Shown here piece after piece: positions 55,001-64,000 of a stretch of 64,000 bases of DNA. The notes below the pieces were generated by a model that was not told the origin of the DNA, did no database searches, and saw only the letters and a program-made list of their open reading frames with translations. The position numbers were made by a program, and so were the translations under genes. Location: contig OX638134.1 of NCBI GenBank assembly GCA_951804985.1, forward strand, positions 9,507,017 through 9,571,016, given 5' to 3'. The DNA is from Dryomyza anilis (taxonomy: Eukaryota > Arthropoda > Insecta > Diptera > Dryomyzidae). Position 1 is the stretch's first letter. Every line of letters begins with the position of its first letter.

Positions 55001-55780
55001 TAAGCTTATAACATGGTTTGAACTAATGCTAAAAACGAAGTATTTAATATGTTCAACATAAAAAAAAACATTGAAATCAAAAATACAAATAAAAATTAAA
55101 GAAAAATTAATAAAAATATGTCATCATAAATTTTAGAGTGAAATAAGGTGTGACATTTAAAAGATTTACAGTAAGCTAACTCTTAAAAAGAAGTTAACAG
55201 AGATCTGTTATTTCAGCAGCATGGTTTGTGTAAATGCTAAATTAACGAAATAATTTATATTTTTCATACAAATTCTTATAAACCATAAGAACCAAGAAAC
55301 CAAGAAAACATTTAATAAAACAAGTGCTGAGTTTCTGTTGAATGTGAAATAAAAAGATTTACATTAGGGAAATTTTGAGTTGAAATAAACAGAATTATGT
55401 TATGTCTATAACATGTATATTCTTAATTAATGAAATATTTAATTTTTTGAAAAAAAAAAAAAAATACATAATTTTGAAATTAAAGCAAAGAATAATAAAA
55501 ACAAAATAATGATTATATATAAAGTTATTTTAAGTTACAAATTTAAATGAATTGTATTAAGCGAACAGTTGAGTAAACTTTAAGAGAGCTCTGTTAACGC
55601 CATAACATGGTTTGCGCATATGCTAAATCAAAGAAGTATTTAATCTTTTCATTTAAAATGTATGCGAATAAAATTAAAATTGAAGAAAAGTTTAATAAAA
55701 TACAAATCCAAAAAAAATTTAATAAAAAAAACGTGATGTTTGAGTATAGAACGAAATAAGGTATAACATTTAAAAAATAT
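52040..55780. repeat. Degenerate array with core TTAACAGAG.TCTGTTAAG
   Basis: About 3.7 kb with roughly thirteen units of 200-330 bases. Each holds a palindromic core like gttaacagagttctgttaag, then 10-20 bases on a phrase like aacatggtttgtgaaaatgct. Cores are at about 52350, 52680, 52993, 53490, 53705, 54160, 54368, 54573, 54785, 54980, 55195, 55380 and 55580. 54430-54830 and 54845-55250 are close copies, a higher-order unit of about 410 bases. Confidence 0.85.
53778..54033. mobile_element. TA-flanked MITE (TCGTCG ends), copy 2
   Basis: Ends TCGTCGTAGTAGAACTAAAG and its near complement CTTTTAGTTCTACAACGACGA, inner gtcaccaaatacattt, TA on both sides. It is the same family as 20894-21122, inserted in the TTAACAGAG array. 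Confidence 0.88.
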
Positions 55781-56040
55781 TTATATTGTGATGTTGGCGT
55801 AGAAAAATTCTTTGTTTCAATGATGCTGATATGTTTACTATTCTGGCCATATATATGAAATCATATAAATACTAAAAATAAACTATAATATAAAACGAAA
55901 TTATTTTAAACTTAATTTTAACTAAAATACAAAACTAACTAAATAAATCGAATATGTGTGTGTGTTCGTTGTTTTTGTTGTTGTGTGATGTTGTTAGATG
56001 ATGATTTTTGTTTTATGTTTTACTTGATTCTTTAAAGGGT

Positions 56041-56046
56041 TTTATT
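56041..56046 (-). terminator. Candidate polyadenylation signal of M6
   Basis: AATAAA on the minus strand (tttatt on the plus) about 130 bases past the M6 stop. It is plausible by position only. Confidence 0.3.
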
Positions 56047-56177
56047 TTAGCTGGCAGCTATAATTGGCAGCTTTCAGTTACTTTTGCCTATAATTTCTGT
56101 AGTTTGTTTGTTGTTGTTTTTTATGCGGTTGTTCATTATTTCTCCTTAAGCTCAAAATGAATCTTCTGAAATATGTC

Positions 56178-56455
56178 CTAGAAACGATCTTTAGACGTTG
56201 CGCTATACTCGAGCTCATTGAGATTTTGTATTTCTTGCAATTCCTGGAATTTCTCATGATCACGTATATGCGCATAATTCGCCGACAGACACATCAGATA
56301 GTGTACAAGACTGAGTATGACCAGAAGGGTGGCCAGTGTAGCGAGGATGAACATAACCTCTGCATTTTCGACGCCATCCTTGCAGAAGGCTTTGATTTCG
56401 TATTTTTCGCAAATTTTCATATCCTCCAGTTTGGTGTTGGCGGGAAACATGAAAT
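56178..56455 (-). CDS. M6: M6 exon 5 and stop
   Basis: On the minus strand the acceptor is tatcatag; the stop is TAG at 56180-56178. It encodes the rest of the second extracellular loop (KICEKYEIKAFCKDGVENAE), transmembrane helix 4 and the cytoplasmic tail ending TSKDRF. Confidence 0.94.
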
Positions 56456-58776
56456 CTATGATACAAATAGATAAAACGATTAATATATAAAAAATATTCA
56501 AATAAAAAATCTCGACACTAGAGTTGCATATAATAACAAAATAATTTAAGAGAATGAAAATAAATTTAACATTTCTCAAAAAAAAAACTTTTTTTTAGAG
56601 ATCAACATTTTTTGGAGATAACAAATTTTTGGAGATTACACATTTTAGAGGTAGCAATTTTTAGAGATTACCTATTTTAGATATTACAAATTTTGGAGAT
56701 TAAAAATTTAGAGATTACCTATTTTAGAGATTACAACTTTTAAGGATTACCTATTGTAGAGATTACAAATTTTAGAGGTTACAAAATTTATGGATTACAT
56801 ATTTTAGAGATTACAAATTTTGGAGATTCAAAATTTTAGAGATTCAAAATTTTAGAGATTGCAAAAATTATGGATTACCTATTTTAAAGATAACAAATTT
56901 TAGAGATTACAAAATGTCTGCATTACAAATTGTAGAGATTCATGATAACAAATTTTAGAGATTACCTATTTTAGAAATTACAAATTATAGAGATTATACA
57001 TTTTATGGATTAAAAATTTTAGAGATTATAAATTTTGGAGATTACAAATTTTATGGATATGGAGATTTCTTTTTTTAGAGGCTATAAATTTTAGAGATTA
57101 CAAAGTTTATGGATTACAAATTATTGATACTGCTAATTTTAGAAATTATAAATTTTGGAGAATACAAATTTTAGCAATTACATATTTTAGAGATTCAAAA
57201 TTATCTGCAATTTAACCGATTACAAATTTTATGTATTTCAAATTTTAGAGATTGCTAATTTAAGTGATTACAAATTATGGAGATTACAAATTTTAAAGAT
57301 TACAAATTTTAGTAATCTCAAATATTATAGATTACATTTGGATGAAAATTTAATTTAAAAAACGAATATTTTAACAAATATATTTCAAATAAAACAAAAG
57401 ACATATAATGCAACTTACGAAATTGCGTTAAATCGATGCAGCTCAGTGAGCGCTCCACGCTGGAGCACATGTTCCAGAACATGGTATAGATGAAGGTGAC
57501 AATAACCAAGAAGCATAAAATCAACGTCCACACGAAGTTCAGCAAATACGTCAGGCCCATTAGCTGCACGGAGAAAAGGAGAAATCGTCAAATATAAATT
57601 TAATATATTTTGGTTGTTGTGTTTTTGAAATAATTGCCTGTGATGAAAGCAATTAAATGGTCGTGCTGTTGCTGCTGGTGACAACTGGTAAAATTTTGTG
57701 CAGTCGCGCACGTAATTGCTTTCATCTCAAATCAACATTGGTTTTTAGCTAATTTTTGCGGTTGGTTGATTAATAAAAACTTAACATTTTTATTATTTCA
57801 GTTATTATTTTCCATTTTTATAATTGTAATTTTGGTTCATTTATGTTTTCATTTATAATATTAATTTATTGTTTTGTCTTTTTGTTTATTTATTTTAATT
57901 GTATGTTTAATTTTTCTTTTCATTCTATTTTTTAATTTTTAATTTTTATACCCTACACCTATGAGGTACAGGGTATATTAACTTTGTGCATATATTGTAA
58001 CGCCCCTTAGGAGGCGTGTCCGGTATGGAAAAGTATACATATTCTTGATCAGCATCACTACCCGAGTCCGTTTAGCCATGTCCGTCTGTCTGTCCGTCTT
58101 GCTGTCTTGCTGTCTTGCTGTCTTGCCGTCTTGCCGTCTTGCTGTCTTGCTGTCCGAATACAGAATAACTTGAGAAATACTGATCAGAATGCGATGAAAT
58201 TTCGTCTCAATATATTTTAGCCAAAAGTAGGAACCGAGTTTGAAAATGAGCCAAATCGGTCAACGGACACGCCCACCTCCCATACAAGTCAATTTTATAT
58301 AACTCTTTCGGGACTAATAACTTGAAAAGTATTCAATGTATAGTTATAAAATTTAAAACGTATTGTTAGAATTCACCTAAAAATATGTGGTCCAAAAATG
58401 GGCGTGATCCGCCCACTTTTTTTTCATTATTTCCCGGGTTTTCATAGTGGAAATTTGATCCGTAAATTATTAAAATCAAATCTATGAAATATTTGCCTTT
58501 CAAAATTTTAAATATAGGCGTGGTCCGCCCAATTACGTTTTTCAAATTTTTTTTTTAGTTTTTTATACTTTATATAATTTTTTAATTTATGGGGATATAA
58601 GACGTAAATTTCTGATATATGAATAATATTCTGAGGGTTAATATCCCTACTAAAGGTGTAGGGTATTCCATAGTCGGGCCCGACCGACTATAAAAATCCG
58701 CCACATGTGACCGAACTTACCCATGAGACCTAACTTTCCCAACTCGTTTTTTTTTTTGTTTTAATATAATTTTCAT

Positions 58777-58807
<31 letters not shown>

Positions 58808-61800
58808 TGATTTTTTAATTTTTTTGTTGAATTTTAGTTTTTTAATATTATTTTGAATTTTATTCTATTCTTTTCTTTTTCTTCTTTTTTTCTTTCCTTC
58901 TTTAATTTTTTGATTTAATTTCAACATCGCTTTTCTTATTTATTTCTTTTTTTTTAATATTATTTTATATATATTTTCATTCAATTATATATATATTTTT
59001 TTACTTTTTATATTTTTTACTACGCTTAATTTATTTTTTGTTTTTATTTCATATTAGTTTTGTTTATTTATATTTTTTTTATTTTTTTCTATAACTTTTT
59101 ATATTTTTTTTCTTTACTTTTTAAATTTTATTTTTTATATATATATATTTCTTTCTTTTATTTTTTAATTTTCTTATTTTATTTTTTTTCCATTATTTTT
59201 TTTTTTATTTTTTATATAATTTTCTTATATTTTTTTGTTTCTTTTAATTATTTTATTTTTATGCATTACTTATCAATTATATTTCTTTTCTTTTTATATT
59301 TATTTTTTTTCTTTTATTTTTTATATAATTTTATTATATTTTTTGTTTGTTTTGAGTAATTTTTAATTGTTTAATTTTTTAATTTTCTTTTTTTCATTTA
59401 TTTTCTTTTCTTTTCATTTCTTTACATTTCTTTTCTTGTTTTTTTATCGTTTTGTTTTCTTTTCCCTTCTTCTTCTTTTTCTTATTTTTCTTTCGTGTGT
59501 TTTCTTTTCTATTATTTTCTTTCCTTTATTTTTATTTTACTTTTCTTCCATTTTATTTTTAATTTTCATAAGTCAATTTTTATAAAAAACCAAGGATTGA
59601 AACCTAAACGAATAACGGATTCGATTTCGGTTTTCTTCCTCGTTTCGGTTTCGGTTTTGAGTTTTTATAACGAAACGGTTTCGGTATACCGGTTCCAAGT
59701 TACGGTTTCGGTTTTGATTTTATCGGTTTTTGTATTATTTTTTTTTTTGTATTCCTTGAACTAAAAAATAAATTTTACTAACACAAGAATCAATAACATA
59801 ACAATTTCAATCCTATTTGAAAAAACAGTAAGGAAGGCTAGGTCACATGGGAAATTTTGAAGTAGGGATATTGTGATAGTTGGTGTGACGAAGTTAGTAA
59901 GAATTATGAAAGTTATAGTCGATCTAAGCCGACTATAAATACCCTACACATATGTGATAATATGTGCGGTTATCATTTTAAGTGATGCATAGATCACCAG
60001 GGTTTACGAATCATGAAAATAGCAACCAACTTGCAATCGATTAAGAATTTCCATTCATTTGATACCCATATTTACAAATGGGTAGGTATACCGAATTTCG
60101 ATTTTTTTTAAACTACAAGCGGGAAACATTATTTTCATATATTTGAGCATAAATTCAATATTTATTGAATAAAAAAAGTCCACTTAAGCCCGCATAAAGT
60201 AGAATTCATCTGTAAATGTAAATTTTATATGAGTTATTTGAAAATAAGTGGTCGGTTCACAGGTCACAATTGACCGCTGATGCCAAATTTTTTCTTAAGA
60301 CAGCGTAAATATATAAGTAATCTAAATAAGAAGTTTTATTTATCTAGATCTTCTAGTTCGTGATTTCAACAGACGGACATCGCTAAATCGATTCCACACC
60401 AAATCGACCAAAAAAAGTCAAATTTGAGATTTTACCTTTTCGATTTTAATGAAATTTTGGCAACTGATAAAGGGTATCAAGACATGCACAAAGTTACAAC
60501 TTAATTTTTCTAAATTAATTAGCTTTAAAACGAGCCATCAATGAAATTTCTAGCATTTCTCGTTCAAGAGATATTTAAATATGAACAACCATACAAAAGT
60601 GATTTTTGGCCAATTTTTTTCAACTTTGATCCACTGTATCTCTGGAAGTAGTGAACGGAAAAATTAAAGTGGTTAGTGCATATCTCAATACCCTTTATCA
60701 ATTCCCAAAATTGCATTGAAATCGAAGAAGGTGAGTTCCAACCGCTGGTCGATTTGGTGTGGAATGGCCCATATATTTTTCCGGATATGCTTCCTTCTGG
60801 AAATATTTGTTCGAAATAAATAACGAGAAGTTTTTATTTTGGGAACCTCAAATCTTATAAAATAATATTCAAACTCGCCTTGTATAATAGAGCTTCTATA
60901 TAAAATAATTGGTCTGTTTTATCCTTTTTTAAATCGTGTGAAACCGGTATAAAACCGAAATCGTTTATATCGGTTTATTTCTGATTTTCGTATAACGGTT
61001 TCGGTTGCGGTTTCGGTTTTAAAAATGAATCGGTTATAAACGGATATCGGTTTCGGTTACGGTTTCAATCCTTGTAAGGAACTTTCAAATATATTATTTT
61101 ATTGTTTATTTTACATTTCTTTTTTGCCTTTTTTTCTGTTTTTAGTTAATTTTTATTTATTTCACATTTCTTAAATTTTACTTTTTATTTAGTTCATATT
61201 TTTTTATTCTTTTTAATTTTTATTTATTTATTCTTTTTGTTTTTCTTTTTATGTATAATTTTTAATTAATTATTGCTATTTCTACGCTTCTTATTTTCTT
61301 TTATAATATTTTATTATTATTTTATTAAATATTTTCTATATTGATCTATTTTCTTTTAATCTTATTTAATTTATTTTTTTTATTCTTTTATTTTCTTTAA
61401 TATGAAATTTTATATTTGTCATTTTAATTTTTTTTCCTTCATTTTTCATTACTTTTTTTATTTTTATTTTCGTTTTATTTTTTATTTTATTTTTACTTTT
61501 ATTATTTTTTTCCATTACTTTTTTTCTTTAATTATTTTTGTTTTAATTATATTTAGAATTTTTTTTACTTATTTTTATTTATTTCTATTATCTTTCTTTA
61601 TTTTTATATTTTCTCTCAGATTTTTATTTTTGTAATTTTAATCATTTTATATTTTTTACTGTAAGTTTTTTCTGTTTTTTAAGTTCATTCATTTACATTA
61701 TATATTGTTATTTTTGTACTATTCTTCTTTTACTTTTTTAACCTTTTTAACTCAAATTTATATATTTTAACATTTTATATCATTTTACACTTTCCTTTGA

Positions 61801-63095
61801 ATTTTCTAAAAAAATATTTTTTACATAATTCATTGCAATAATTTTCTTTTATTTAACTTTTTTATTGTTATTTTTTTATTTCTATTAGTTTTATTATTAT
61901 TATTATTAATTTTTATTTTATTTTTAATTATTAATAATGCTAAATTGTATCAATTGCTTCAATTTAATTATTAAAATTTTTAGATTTTTCTCACCACTGC
62001 ACACGAAATGCGTCCTCCGACGCGAGAGCGCCACGCTCTATAGACCTTGTAACGTGTCGCTCCAGTTGCCAGGAAACCAACGAACAGAATCATGAATCCG
62101 AGCGCCGCCATGCCAGCGCCAATTATGACAAAAATCATTTGCACCGCTTCAATCCTATAGTGTGGTACGAGAATGATATAAAAGGGGTTAAATTAAGCAA
62201 AGAGGAATCTAGTACTTCGTAGTTGTTTGTTTGATTTAAATATGTCAAATTTAATTCTGAACAATTTTTTTGGAATTTCTTTGTTAAAATGTTTACATTT
62301 ATTGTATCTTTTCTTATGATATAAGAAAAGTTCCGCACAGTCAAGAAAATTATGACCCGATTCAAGAAGAACAATCTTCTTTATTCATATTCTTGAAAGT
62401 ATTAAACTTCGCAAACATTGAAATAAAATGTGCGACCTAAAAAACAGTGCATTCAGCAAAAAATCTCATAAAATCACATTAAAATTTGTCAAAAACACAG
62501 TTATTGATTTAATAATAATAATAGTTTGGCGCTACAGTCCTGTATAGAACTTCGGCCGAACTCTCTCACCATTTTGAGCTGTGCGTGTTATATTTGTACT
62601 CAAAGTTGTGGGACCTACAGTTTATTGCCGAATCCGAACGGCGGGTGAGAGCTTTTCGAATAATATATAGTAGTCTTGTGCTTGCTCTTGTTGGGCATTC
62701 TTGTACTTGCATCGACAGGCCGATCATGTTCTTGCATCGGTCGGTCCAACTTGTACTTGCATGGTCACAGTCTAGTTCTTGCTTTTATTGTTGCAGGTTA
62801 TATATTTTTCGTATTTATGCTTTGACAGTTCGAACTTTTCTTGCAAAAAGTGCAAGAACAAGAACAAAGTTTAGAATTTTTTGTTCAATTTTATTTAGTC
62901 TATATAATTTTAATTATATATCATTTTAAACATACCATATTAGACGCAAATGAAACACTTGATCCATCATAATCACCGTCAGCGATGCACCGCGATACAT
63001 GGTGCCACAGAAGATGCCAACACCCAGCAGACACATAAGGGTCGCAATGAGTGTCGCATACGGTATTCGTGCCATGCATGATTGGCAGCAGTCAC
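56178..63095 (-). CDS. M6: M6, proteolipid (PLP/DM20/M6) family tetraspan protein; initiator exon outside window
   Basis: On the minus strand four exons join in phase: 63095-62936, 62154-61995, 57563-57419 and 56455-56178. The first starts with GT completing a codon, consistent with an upstream exon coding Met plus one base of Gly; the whole protein would then be 248 residues. Diagnostic features: the N-terminal proteolipid motif CCQSCMARIPYATLIAT, four hydrophobic helices (about 13-33, 61-84, 113-137 and 190-214), a large second extracellular loop with cysteines at 141, 150, 172 and 180 (the family's two-disulfide pattern), and the intracellular loop TGATRYKVYRAWRSRVGGR. The tail SANYAHIRDHEKFQELQEIQ matches my memory of Drosophila M6. 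The family acts at the plasma membrane in neurons and, in flies, at epithelial tricellular contacts. No disabling change is seen. Confidence 0.95.
56590..57340. repeat. Short-period array agattacaaattttag in M6 intron 4
   Basis: About 45 units of 14-16 bases (gagattacaaatttta, gagattacctatttta) fill most of the intron between M6 exons 4 and 5. Confidence 0.93.
57419..57563 (-). CDS. M6: M6 exon 4
   Basis: On the minus strand the acceptor is ccgtgcag and the donor C|GTAAGT. Its 48 codons encode the third transmembrane helix (GLTYLLNFVWTLILCFLV) and the start of the large extracellular loop with two cysteines, ending SCIDLTQF. Confidence 0.94.
57948..58700. mobile_element. Interspersed repeat with ATACCCTACACCT ends (M6 intron 3)
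   Basis: Left end ataccctacacct (57948-57960) and right end aggtgtagggtat (58654-58666) are exact complements. Inside are a gtctgtccgtcttgctgtc microsatellite and several gcgtggtccgcccaat-like phrases. The right flank agtcgggcccgaccgacta is echoed at 59920-59955 (gtcgatctaagccgactata then aaataccctacaca). Similar sequences are common in fly introns; I cannot assign a named family. Confidence 0.6.
58770..59590. repeat. T-rich low-complexity tract in M6 intron 3
   Basis: Includes (attt)n at 58779-58810 and long ttttcttttattttt runs. Phe-rich plus-strand frames are artefacts. Confidence 0.85.
59591..61074. mobile_element. hAT-like 1.48-kb element, ends CAAGGATTGAAACC (M6 intron 3)
   Basis: Exact inverted ends caaggattgaaacc and ggtttcaatccttg, with clustered ggtttcggtttcggttt subterminal repeats inside both ends. 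The 8-base flanks taaaaaac and taaggaac agree at six positions, as expected for a hAT-type target duplication that has drifted. No transposase frame is present. Confidence 0.75.
60391..60765. mobile_element. 375-bp inverted-repeat element nested in the hAT-like element
   Basis: Perfect 19-base ends ATTCCACACCAAATCGACC and complement at 60391-60409 and 60747-60765. Inner parts are also partly complementary (aaagggtatcaagacatg against atatctcaataccctttat). Confidence 0.82.
61080..61980. repeat. T-rich low-complexity tract before M6 exon 3
   Basis: Long ttttattttt-type sequence with no gene signal; the 77-codon Phe-rich frame is an artefact. Confidence 0.85.
61995..62154 (-). CDS. M6: M6 exon 3
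   Basis: On the minus strand the acceptor is cactatag and the donor GTG|GTGAGA, in phase 0. It encodes residues 56-108: the second transmembrane helix and the conserved basic cytoplasmic loop YKVYRAWRSRVGGRISCAV. Confidence 0.94.
62450..62880. mobile_element. Fragments of dispersed repeats in M6 intron 2
   Basis: 62452-62500 (cagcaaaaaatctcataaaa, then ttaaaatttgtcaa) repeats the left part of the CACTCAG element at 17982. 62508-62660 starts with taataataata then ggcgctacagtcctgtatag, resembling the 3' end and simple tail of a non-LTR element on the minus strand. 62675-62875 has cttgctcttg and caagaacaagaac near opposite ends, a possible inverted-repeat element. Confidence 0.45.
62936..63095 (-). 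CDS. M6: M6 exon 2 (first coding exon in window)
   Basis: On the minus strand the acceptor is gacacag and the donor TG|GTATGT. It encodes residues 3-54 and part of Trp55: the CCQSC motif and the first transmembrane helix, then GTMYRGASLTVIMMDQVFHL. A missing first exon carrying only Met-Gly fits the vertebrate PLP1 arrangement. Confidence 0.93.
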
Positions 63096-64000
63096 CTGTG
63101 TCAAAAGAAAAGAAAAATACGTTAAAGCGAATCTTAAGAAAATTCAAAATTTCATATGCAAAAAGTGAAAAGCATCGACAAAATGACATAAATATGAGAA
63201 AAATAATATTACAAAAACAAAATGACAGTAAAAAGATTACATACACAAAATTACATAAACGTTATGCAATACGAGAAATATTTGTAATGATAGTGAAACT
63301 GCTTTTTTCATGAAGTCATATTCAGAAAAGGTAATGCAAGTATCAATGTAAAATATTTTATAGGCATTTTAATATCTTTTGACAAGTTTTATAATTGAAG
63401 GGATGTAATTCTAAAGCAAGAATATATTTTGATTTTTTGTTAAAAATAAAGTTAATAAAGAATTGAATGTTTTTAAATTATATATCCAATGTTGCAGCAT
63501 CAGAATACGCATTACATATCAGCCGAATTCTCCGACCAATTTTTACTAAAAATTATAAGAGACTTTGTAATAGCGTAATGAACAAATAGTCGAAAACCTT
63601 TTATAAACTTCTTCTAATATTGAACCATAGTAATAATTTTTAAAGCAATATTAAATGATTTATGAAAGATTATTCCTTATATTTCAAATGATGAAAATGA
63701 GAATGAAACTACCCGTAGAAATTAGGGTATATACCCAGTAGCCATTCGTATCGAAATCGTTACGAGATCAATGCGAGTTGATGGAGAAATCACACGATAT
63801 CGGACCCGTTCTCGTAACGATATCGAGCGTAAAATTCGACCTAGATGGTAGGTAGATATCGGAACGTTATGTCGGAGTTTTCTCGATACGAGACATTTTT
63901 CGAAATTGGAACGATATCGAAGAAAAAAATGAACTAAGTTCGTGATTGCAGCGAAAAATATCTTGTCAAAGAATTTGAATGTACGAAAATTTTTAAAAAT
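63096..64000. other. M6 intron 1 part, with an unusual GC-richer stretch at 63720-63920
   Basis: Up to 63700 the sequence is AT-rich. From 63720 it contains several cgatatcg-like palindromic phrases (gatatcggacccgttctcg, cgtaacgatatcgagcg) without an open frame, probably a repeat fragment running off the window. No ATGG|GT initiator exon was found here. Confidence 0.4.

Noticed and set aside
62585..62929. 114-codon plus-strand frame near M6 exon 2
   Set aside because: It runs through repeat fragments and overlaps the intron of the opposite-strand gene; no recognisable domain and no splice structure.
1..64000. tRNA, rRNA or other structured RNA genes
   Set aside because: I looked for tRNA box A/box B pairs with an acceptor stem and for rRNA-like blocks and found none convincing. 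A covariance-model scan would be needed to exclude small RNAs.

Overview
This window looks like nuclear DNA from a fly (brachyceran Diptera). It has small phase-conserved exons in very large AT-rich introns, CAG/CAA ('opa'-type) triplet tracts, and three genes whose proteins I recognise as insect proteins. There is no bacterial, phage or organelle signal. GC-rich stretches are almost confined to exons, transposon remnants and a few short intronic islands. I identified families from memory of protein motifs; no search was run.

Layout: (1) 5998-25973, + strand: the 3' part of a gene for a single-pass membrane protein with a CUB domain, an LDL-receptor class A domain, a transmembrane helix and a cytoplasmic tail. 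Its CUB domain is split by an 18.4 kb intron, and the start of the gene lies upstream of the window. Its last exon appears to change reading frame. (2) 25974-32800: intergenic AT-rich DNA with a short-period array and two related inverted-repeat elements. (3) 32801-45490, + strand: a complete six-exon gene for a 305-residue mitochondrial carrier, the insect brain mitochondrial carrier protein Bmcp. Its introns hold five TA-flanked insertions of one mariner-type family, plus remnants of non-LTR retrotransposons and another Tc1/mariner transposase. (4) 45491-56177: intergenic DNA made largely of tandem arrays: a palindromic AAATACGTATTT array, a 488-bp triplication, and a long degenerate array built on TTAACAGAG/TCTGTTAA. 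(5) 56178-63095, - strand: four coding exons of the proteolipid-family four-pass membrane protein M6; the initiator exon lies beyond the right edge.

Most of the window is repeats rather than genes. Many apparent long reading frames (the 399- and 407-codon frames at 9.2-10.4 kb, the Phe/Leu-rich frames at 1.9-3.1, 40.7-43.5 and 59-61.6 kb) are artefacts of short-period or homopurine/homopyrimidine DNA.

The most unusual structures are: a hairpin non-autonomous mariner built from two copies of the element's 5' end (including the first transposase codons) plus a 38-bp piece of its 3' end; a pair of long fold-back elements, one carrying a nested insertion whose empty site is preserved in the other; a tandem triplication with a diverged inverted relative inside another terminal-inverted-repeat element; and a conserved TTGACGTATGAG box found seven times around several arrays of the first gene's introns.

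The three genes share no obvious pathway (cell-surface receptor-like protein, mitochondrial inner-membrane carrier, neuronal/epithelial tetraspan protein). They are neighbours on a chromosome, not an operon.
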